This document shows positions 9,084 to 13,909 of a DNA stretch of 13,909 nt, in pieces. The position numbers and the translations under genes are program-made. The stretch's first letter is position 1. Every line of letters starts with the position of its first letter. The notes under the pieces were generated by a model. That model was not told the origin of the DNA. It saw only the letters and a program-made list of their open reading frames with translations, and did no database searches. Source of the DNA: Bacteroidales bacterium UBA5266 (GTDB lineage: Bacteria; Bacteroidota; Bacteroidia; Bacteroidales; WCHB1-69); NCBI GenBank assembly GCA_002411545.1, contig DHTG01000050.1, positions 1-13,909 of the forward strand, read 5' to 3'.

Positions 9084-9305
9084 TTATAGTGGATTTGATT
9101 CTCCACAAATTACTTTTACGGTGTCCTTACCATTAAAGTAGTAAGCGTTTAAATCTTCGCAAGTAGATGCTTTGGTTGCACTTAGTGATTTTTCGTATTG
9201 TTTGATTTCATCTTTTCCATGATATTCAACACATAAACATGAATGTTTATCACAGGATAATAATCCGATTGAACATAACACAAAAAATCCTATCTTCTTT
9301 TCCAT
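9084..9305 (-). CDS. Small cysteine-rich lipoprotein, function unknown
   Basis: A 73-aa protein with a typical lipoprotein signal: MEKK, hydrophobic core IGFFVLCSIG, then lipobox LLSC with Cys18 lipidated. The mature part is only about 56 residues and has four further cysteines (23, 25, 49 and 67), which could form two disulfides in the periplasm. I do not recognise the family. It converges on thiC, is separated from the 1074-aa gene by 125 bp, and has its own -7 element, so it looks independently transcribed. The clear signal sequence supports a real gene despite its small size. Confidence 0.72.
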   Translation of the reverse strand: MEKKIGFFVLCSIGLLSCDKHSCLCVEYHGKDEIKQYEKSLSATKASTCEDLNAYYFNGKDTVKVICGESNPL

Positions 9306-9342
9306 TCCAAAATATTTAATCGTGTATTAATAATAATCAATG

Positions 9343-9350
9343 CAAAAATA
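9343..9350 (-). promoter_or_regulatory. -7 element of the small lipoprotein gene
   Basis: On the minus strand TATTTTTG followed by CA matches TAnnTTTG and lies 38-45 nt before the start at 9305. It is nearly the same string as the element before the outer-membrane protein gene. No convincing -33 element was found. Confidence 0.5.
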
Positions 9351-9430
9351 CATTTTTTTTAAAAATAAAGTATTTCTTACATAAAAATATACCAAGCATT
9401 GTAACAGTTGAGTGGTAAATATCACAGCAA

Positions 9431-12400
9431 TTATTTAAAAGCTGTTTCGCTTAATCCTTTACCGGTAAGCTCAAGTTCTTTCATATAAGAGGGAACCTTT
9501 TTGCCTAGATATTTATCAACATATAATTTAGCTAAATACTGCCCCAACATAAAACCATGACCACGTAAGCCGATCAATAGGCCATTATCAGGGTCGACAA
9601 TATAACGGGGTTCGGTATAGTAGCCGCTCCAAACGGCATGAAAACCTATACTGCTTAGGTTGGGTATCCATTGACTAAATACTTCAGAAACGATTTCAAG
9701 AAAATCTTTGCTGTTGTATTTCAGGTTTTGGCGAGCTTCATTGGGATCACAACCCGGAGAAGCACATCCGATGACTTGACCGGTTTTCAGGAATTGTTGA
9801 CCGTAAACAGCCGAAAATCCTTTGTAGTGCCGACGGTCGATAACCATATCCAAAGCATCTCCGTTTTTTCCCAAATTAGGCATACGACGTGTGATGAATG
9901 CTTGATGTTTTACCGGATATGAACCGGTTTCTATACCTAACATCTTAGCAAATTTTTCGGCATTACTCCCCAATGCATTTACAAAATGATTACAACAATA
10001 TTCAATATATTGTTTGGTATGTGTTTGCACCAAGACATAATATTTCTCTCCTTGTTTTTTAACATTCAGGAGTTGGCAGTCTTCCATAATCATGCCGCCT
10101 TTATCCAAACCTTTGGCACGAACAAATTCAATGGTACGACCCGGTGTAGCTTGCCAACAATCATTTGCTATCAACGCATGAGAATAGGTTGTTAAATCGG
10201 GATTCCATAAGGGTGATACTTCTTTTTGAAAATCTTTCCTGTCGACCATATAGGCATCCGACCATGCACGCGAGGCATCCAAAGCACGGTAAGTGGCTTC
10301 GTCATGTACCAAATTTACGTAGCGAGTGGGTTTATAATCTATATTATATACCTTTTGAATTTCTTTGAATATTTCCAAATTATGTTTGGCGATATCGGAA
10401 ATGTCGGGATTGGAAAAGGTAGGCCGTCCGCCTCCTATGTTACGCCACGAAGAACCTCTATCGTAATTAACAAGTAAACATTGTTTACCTGCTTCGGCAA
10501 AATAACGGAACAAAGCACTGCCTGCAATACCTCCTCCGGCAACTAAGATATCAACCGATTCTTTCTTAACCTTATCATTAGCAGAGAATACAAATGTTTC
10601 TTTGGCTTTGGTGTTAAACAAGTCCCCCAATGTTACCTGGTTGGATAATGGAGCACGAGGTGTGGAATCGCCGGTTACTTCAATGCCGTATCCCCTGAGG
10701 ATTTGTTTGGCTCGCGGAATGCAACGTTTCCCTCGGCAGGGACCCATACCTAAACGGGTAATGTGTTTTAATTCATCTACCGATATAAAGGAGCGTTTAC
10801 CGATGGTTTGCAGCAGTTCTTCAATGCTCACATCTTCGCAATGACAAACATAGGTTTCGCTTTCAATTTCTTGTGCCGGCTTAAAGCTTAAGGGTTTCGG
10901 ATAGTTCGATTTGACAATAAAACCTCTTGCTTTTATCAAATCTTCACCTGAAAGTGTAGTGGCTTTGATACGGGCAACATGGGTTTTGTTTTTCTTTTTA
11001 AATATCTTTTCGATAATGCCTTCGCCGAGTTTTTGACCGTTATTGTCGACTAAAAACACCTCTGCCCCTTCTTCTGCGTTGTATTCTATCGGTAAGAACA
11101 ATTGTGCTTTGGCAAGATTGTATCCGAAAATGGCCAATCCCGGACATTGATACACACATTCCATACAGCCTATACATTTGTTGAAATCAATAGCAGGAAC
11201 CGTAGATGTGCTTGATTTGGTGATAGCACCGTGCGGACAGGCAAAAGCGCAAGGATTGCAGGCAAAGCCATACAAACAATCAATTTGAACAAAGGGTTTG
11301 GCTTGCATACGCTCCGGCGACGGCAAATAGGGTTTTTCTAAAATCCGCACCGGATGTTGTTGCGAGTCGATGTATTGTTTGGATATTTCCAAATAATCAT
11401 CATAATTAAAGCGTTTGCCAATGCTTTGGGCAACCTCATAAGCAGCTTGTTTCCCTCGTAATACGGCACTGGTTCCTTCGCCTATGCGAATGGCATCGCC
11501 TATGCCGAAAGTATGGATGCCGAAAACTTCTTTTCCTTTAACCAATAATTGGTCGTCGGGCACTAAACCTGTACATATATTAATGATATCAATATCGTCA
11601 ATAATTTTTTCGGTTCCCGGAATAGCTTTGAAGTCTTTGCATTCGGCGATAATGGCAGCCGTAATGCCATCGTGTTTTTCATTGGGTATGGCTTTTAACA
11701 ATATGTGAGATGTTAAAACGGGAATACCCAAACGGCGTACACGGTTTGCTTGAACGGGAAATCCACCTTCGCCCGGCATGGCTTCGATGATGGCTTTGAT
11801 GCTTGCACCAGCTTGCATGCCTTGATAAGAGGTTAAATAGCCGATATTACCGGCTCCTACGGTTAAGACTTTTTTGCCGAGGAGGGTATGTTCCTGATTC
11901 ATCATTTTCTGGAAAACAGCAGCGGTATACACGCCCGGAAGGTCGTCGTTCTCGAAGGTAGGCATAAAAGGAATGGCGCCCGAACCTATCACGAGATATT
12001 CCGCATCCACATAAGCTATTTCTTGATTTTCGATGTTTTTAATGGCAATACGTTTGTCTTCCAAGATATCCCATACCGTTTGGTTGAGTAAAATCCCGTC
12101 GTGATTGTCGCCTGCTAAGGTTTTGGCAATTTCGAAACCCCTCATACCGCCGTATTTCTTTACTTTTTCGAAAAAGAAAAACTGATGGGTTTGCATATTA
12201 AACTGCCCGCCGATAACCGCATTGTTATCAATCACCAAATTAGGAATATGCAACTCATTAAGTGTTTCACGGCAAGCCAATCCCGCCGGTCCTGCGCCGA
12301 TAATGGCTACCGTTGTTTTATAAATCTTTATTTCTTGTTGACGGTTTTCACTATAAGTGGGTTGGTAATCTTTCGGTATTTCCCGCACTTCTTTCACACC

Positions 12401-12655
12401 GTCGACTTTGGTGATGCATATACGGCGAATTTCACCGTCGACCAACATTTCACAGGCACCGCATTTACCGATGCCGCATTCCAAACTCCGTTGACGGTTT
12501 TGAAGACTATGGCTGTGAATGGGAAATCCTGCCTGATGCAAGGCAGCTGCAATGGTATAACCCTTTTTCCCGCACACTTTCTTTCCTTCAAACAAAAATT
12601 CAACGATTTCGCTCTCGGGTATGTCTAAAATGGGATGATTCTTTATTTCGTACAT
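9431..12655 (-). CDS. Fused HcnABC-like FAD/iron-sulfur amino-acid or amine dehydrogenase
   Basis: A 1074-aa multidomain redox protein. In order: a plant-type [2Fe-2S] domain (about 15-95; C60-x4-C65-x2-C68-x11-C80); a two-dinucleotide flavin oxidoreductase (about 112-415; FAD loop GAGPAG at 120-125, second nucleotide loop GAGNIG at 267-272, closing GIGDAIRIGEGTSAVLRG); two [4Fe-4S] sites (C460, C466, C469, C473-P and C494, C497, C500, C504-P); a BFD-like [2Fe-2S] domain (C604-x-C606, then C640-x4-C645); and a DAO-type FAD domain (about 700-1050; GGGIAG at 707-712). This matches HcnA, HcnB and HcnC (or opine/proline dehydrogenase subunits) joined in one chain, with the ferredoxin segment inserted. 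The DAO domain probably oxidises an amino acid or N-alkyl amine and passes electrons along the clusters; the substrate and acceptor are unknown. There is no signal peptide, so it is cytoplasmic. It appears monocistronic. Confidence 0.87.
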   Translation of the reverse strand: MYEIKNHPILDIPESEIVEFLFEGKKVCGKKGYTIAAALHQAGFPIHSHSLQNRQRSLECGIGKCGACEMLVDGEIRRICITKVDGVKEVREIPKDYQPTYSENRQQEIKIYKTTVAIIGAGPAGLACRETLNELHIPNLVIDNNAVIGGQFNMQTHQFFFFEKVKKYGGMRGFEIAKTLAGDNHDGILLNQTVWDILEDKRIAIKNIENQEIAYVDAEYLVIGSGAIPFMPTFENDDLPGVYTAAVFQKMMNQEHTLLGKKVLTVGAGNIGYLTSYQGMQAGASIKAIIEAMPGEGGFPVQANRVRRLGIPVLTSHILLKAIPNEKHDGITAAIIAECKDFKAIPGTEKIIDDIDIINICTGLVPDDQLLVKGKEVFGIHTFGIGDAIRIGEGTSAVLRGKQAAYEVAQSIGKRFNYDDYLEISKQYIDSQQHPVRILEKPYLPSPERMQAKPFVQIDCLYGFACNPCAFACPHGAITKSSTSTVPAIDFNKCIGCMECVYQCPGLAIFGYNLAKAQLFLPIEYNAEEGAEVFLVDNNGQKLGEGIIEKIFKKKNKTHVARIKATTLSGEDLIKARGFIVKSNYPKPLSFKPAQEIESETYVCHCEDVSIEELLQTIGKRSFISVDELKHITRLGMGPCRGKRCIPRAKQILRGYGIEVTGDSTPRAPLSNQVTLGDLFNTKAKETFVFSANDKVKKESVDILVAGGGIAGSALFRYFAEAGKQCLLVNYDRGSSWRNIGGGRPTFSNPDISDIAKHNLEIFKEIQKVYNIDYKPTRYVNLVHDEATYRALDASRAWSDAYMVDRKDFQKEVSPLWNPDLTTYSHALIANDCWQATPGRTIEFVRAKGLDKGGMIMEDCQLLNVKKQGEKYYVLVQTHTKQYIEYCCNHFVNALGSNAEKFAKMLGIETGSYPVKHQAFITRRMPNLGKNGDALDMVIDRRHYKGFSAVYGQQFLKTGQVIGCASPGCDPNEARQNLKYNSKDFLEIVSEVFSQWIPNLSSIGFHAVWSGYYTEPRYIVDPDNGLLIGLRGHGFMLGQYLAKLYVDKYLGKKVPSYMKELELTGKGLSETAFK

Positions 12656-12715
12656 ATTATAATATCGTTATTTTTATCTTGTTATATATATCTATTCCGT
12701 TAAAAAAACAAAATG

Positions 12716-12723
12716 CAAAGGAA
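12716..12723 (-). promoter_or_regulatory. Weak -7 candidate for the fused dehydrogenase gene
   Basis: On the minus strand TTCCTTTG followed by CA differs from TAnnTTTG by one base and lies about 60 nt before the start at 12655. TTTA 17 nt further upstream might serve as an imperfect -33 element. Confidence 0.35.
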
Positions 12724-12881
12724 AACAAAATTTTTGTAAACTCATAGGGTTTTTGAGGAGAATGTTGAAAATAATGGGAAAAATTTATAAACAAAAAAAA
12801 TCGTAAAATGGTTACCCCATTGATTCAATGTTTGGATTTAATGAATCATCCTTCCATTTTAATGGATTATTGTTAATTCGT
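12724..12881. other. AT-rich intergenic segment with small inverted repeats
   Basis: No gene is seen here. It contains TGATTCA (12821-12827) facing TGAATCA (12842-12848), and CCATT/AATGG around a 2-nt loop (12854-12865). These may belong to the palindromic repeat block that starts at 12882 or be chance in AT-rich DNA. Confidence 0.4.
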
Positions 12882-12951
12882 GGCATACCTACGGCATGCC
12901 GCTTTTCTTCTTTATCATTTGTTTTACCGAGCGATTCATTCCTACGGAATG
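12882..12951. repeat. REP-like palindromic unit 1
   Basis: Two palindromes with 3-nt loops: GGCATACC-TAC-GGCATGCC (12882-12900; one wobble pair on the minus strand) and CATTCC-TAC-GGAATG (12937-12951, perfect). About 24 nt lie between the first palindrome and the conserved string TACCGAGCGATT (12925-12936) that precedes the second. From 12925 to 12951 it is a perfect 27-bp inverted match to 13130-13156. Short TAC/GTA-centred palindromes of this kind are, to my recollection, dispersed in many Bacteroidetes genomes. No protein coding is supported. Confidence 0.75.
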
Positions 12952-13007
12952 TTTTATACTTATTTAATAGATTTTCTTTATGTTAAGAATTATTTTAAAA
13001 ACACTAC

Positions 13008-13077
13008 TGTTCGATAAAATAAGTTATTAACGACAGATTCTTCGCTTTACTTAGAATCTGTTGAATTTTATCGGACA
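13008..13077. repeat. Two-tier palindromic repeat, copy 2
   Basis: Outer arms TGTTCGATAAAAT (13008-13020) and ATTTTATCGGACA (13065-13077) differ by one G-T pair. Inner arms ACAGATTCT (13033-13041) and AGAATCTGT (13053-13061) are perfect, with an 11-nt loop. Both arm sets match the element at 3626-3696. When this copy is reverse-complemented, its first 25 nt match copy 1 in 24 positions, including the 3-nt spacer between outer and inner arms. It sits midway between the two inverted REP-like units. Confidence 0.75.
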
Positions 13078-13129
13078 ATGATGTTAAAAACATTAATCTC
13101 ATCAAAAAAATAATTCTCCACATAAACAG

Positions 13130-13202
13130 CATTCCGTAGGAATGAATCGCTCGGTAGAAAATGCATTAACCTAACATTATCTTCGCATTCCGTAAGGAAT
13201 GC
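13130..13202. repeat. REP-like palindromic unit 2, inverted to unit 1
   Basis: CATTCC-GTA-GGAATG (13130-13144) is followed by AATCGCTCGGTA to 13156, the exact reverse complement of 12925-12951. After 28 nt comes GCATTCC-GTAA-GGAATGC (13185-13202, 7-bp stem). This is the same two-palindrome layout as unit 1 (73 against 70 bp) in the opposite direction. A 63-codon frame read across it on the minus strand is made of the repeat itself and is not called as a gene. Confidence 0.75.
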
Positions 13203-13531
13203 TCCTCTGTTGTGGTTAAATAAAATAAACCCTGTAAAATACCTCTTTTTCATTTTCAAGGATTTCTGCCTTACAAAATAAAATTTTTCTAGTTACTAAA
13301 TTAGAGATGTATTTTTTAAGAGGCTAGAACAACTATTAATTTGATATGCCGTGTCGTTTCGGATTATATGGTCGTAGAAGCGGGGTTTATCGAATCATTC
13401 AATACTACAATTTTTTGAATTAGCGTCAGGGAAACGACTGATTTGCAAGTTAAAAAAAGCATATGTGTTATCAATTTCCAAGAGCGCTCTTGACTTTTAG
13501 GCGAGTTCCATCGCTTGTCAGGGTTTGTGTT
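13203..13531. other. Gene-free segment before the Fic gene
   Basis: No convincing coding frame, RNA or promoter was found in these 329 bases. On the minus strand a short frame interrupted by stops can be read, which might be a decayed gene, but nothing in it is recognisable. GTCGTTTC (13353-13360) and GAAACGAC (13431-13438) form an 8-bp inverted repeat 70 nt apart, of unknown meaning. Confidence 0.4.
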
Positions 13532-13909
13532 TTATTTTAAGCAATTTGGAAGCATCTCCAAAAAGCTTAAACACTTGTCATAATTTAATTCATAATAATT
13601 TACTCCTAAATTTATGGTTTCATAGTATTGGGATTGGTTCACTTTATAATACTCTTCTGATGGTATTTTCCAGAAATCACGACCCAATTTTTCTGTAATA
13701 AACCACTTTTCAAGTAATCGTGCAGCTCTTCCGTTTCCATCTCGAAATGGATGTATATGTGCAAATCTTAGATGAATCAACGAAGAGAAATAAAATACTT
13801 CTTTCTCGTTAAGGTTTGTAGAAATTAATTCTTTTATATCATCGAAAAATGTTTTCATTACTTGCTCGATAAATTCAGGTTCAATTGCCATATAAGCTAA
13901 GCCTGATTT
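13532..13909 (-). CDS. Fic-domain protein, C-terminal part (cut by window edge)
   Basis: The open frame covers 125 codons plus stop and runs off the right edge without a stop; the Met at 13891 is probably internal. It carries the Fic active-site motif HPFRDGNGR, fitting HxFx(D/E)GNGRxxR, followed by AARLLEKWF. Fic enzymes transfer AMP or another nucleotide moiety from a nucleotide to a hydroxyl on a target protein, using the His of this motif. Upstream KSGLAYMAIEPEFIEQVMKT and downstream QYYETINLGV fit the helical surroundings of the domain. With the N-terminal part missing, it cannot be told whether an inhibitory helix, a DNA-binding domain or an antitoxin partner exists. The motif is intact, so the enzyme is probably active. 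Confidence 0.85.
   Translation of the reverse strand, partial: KSGLAYMAIEPEFIEQVMKTFFDDIKELISTNLNEKEVFYFSSLIHLRFAHIHPFRDGNGRAARLLEKWFITEKLGRDFWKIPSEEYYKVNQSQYYETINLGVNYYELNYDKCLSFLEMLPNCLK

Noticed and set aside
12185..12628. A 147-codon plus-strand frame opposite the dehydrogenase gene
   Set aside because: It lies wholly antisense to the well-supported iron-sulfur and flavin domains of the 1074-aa protein, whose cysteine motifs are intact.
12882..13202. A CRISPR array
   Set aside because: The repeats are palindromes in inverted orientation with unequal contents, not regularly spaced direct repeats with unique spacers, and no cas gene is nearby.
13068..13259. A 63-codon minus-strand frame over the repeat block
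   Set aside because: Its sequence is made of the palindromic repeat unit and half of the hairpin; there is no recognisable domain, so it is an open frame by chance within noncoding repeats.
13203..13531. A decayed gene on the minus strand
   Set aside because: The short frames between stops have no recognisable motif, so a pseudogene call is not supported.

Overview
This AT-rich window most likely comes from a member of the Bacteroidota, probably Bacteroidales; genus unresolved. The evidence is an OMP_b-brl_3-type outer-membrane barrel protein with an N-terminal CarboxypepD_reg-like domain, a Bacteroidetes-like ThiC, a DUF2156 protein paired with an Eis-like GNAT, starts with little or no Shine-Dalgarno signal, and -7 promoter elements of the Bacteroidetes type (TAnnTTTG, usually followed by C) before several genes.

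Layout. 1-223: a 7-nt-phased repeat remnant and a minus-strand terminator. 224-3533 (-): an unrecognised 260-aa protein downstream of an orphan TonB-receptor-like outer-membrane protein. 3534-3805: a promoter region holding a two-tier hairpin repeat. 3806-4456 (+): a lipoprotein of the nitroreductase family, converging through a bidirectional hairpin on rpsT (4588-4842, -). 4980-6979 (-): a two-gene operon with a 4-bp overlap, encoding a DUF2156 aminoacyltransferase-like protein and an Eis-like GNAT acetyltransferase. 7278-9002 (+): thiC, alone and without a recognisable TPP riboswitch, converging on a 73-aa lipoprotein (9084-9305, -). 9431-12655 (-): a 1074-aa flavo-iron-sulfur protein that looks like HcnA, HcnB and HcnC fused end to end, with two extra [4Fe-4S] sites. 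12656-13531: an 876-bp gene-free stretch with palindromic REP-like units in inverted orientation around a second copy of the two-tier hairpin. 13532-13909 (-): the C-terminal part of a Fic-domain protein, cut by the window edge.

Most genes are core or common Bacteroidetes functions (translation, thiamine pyrimidine synthesis, envelope proteins) in small independent units, many of them convergent. I see no phage, CRISPR, transposase or recognisable defence island. The most notable items are the single-chain fused dehydrogenase and the structured repeat complex at 12882-13202, which shares a hairpin with 3626-3696. Neither is proven to be a new system.
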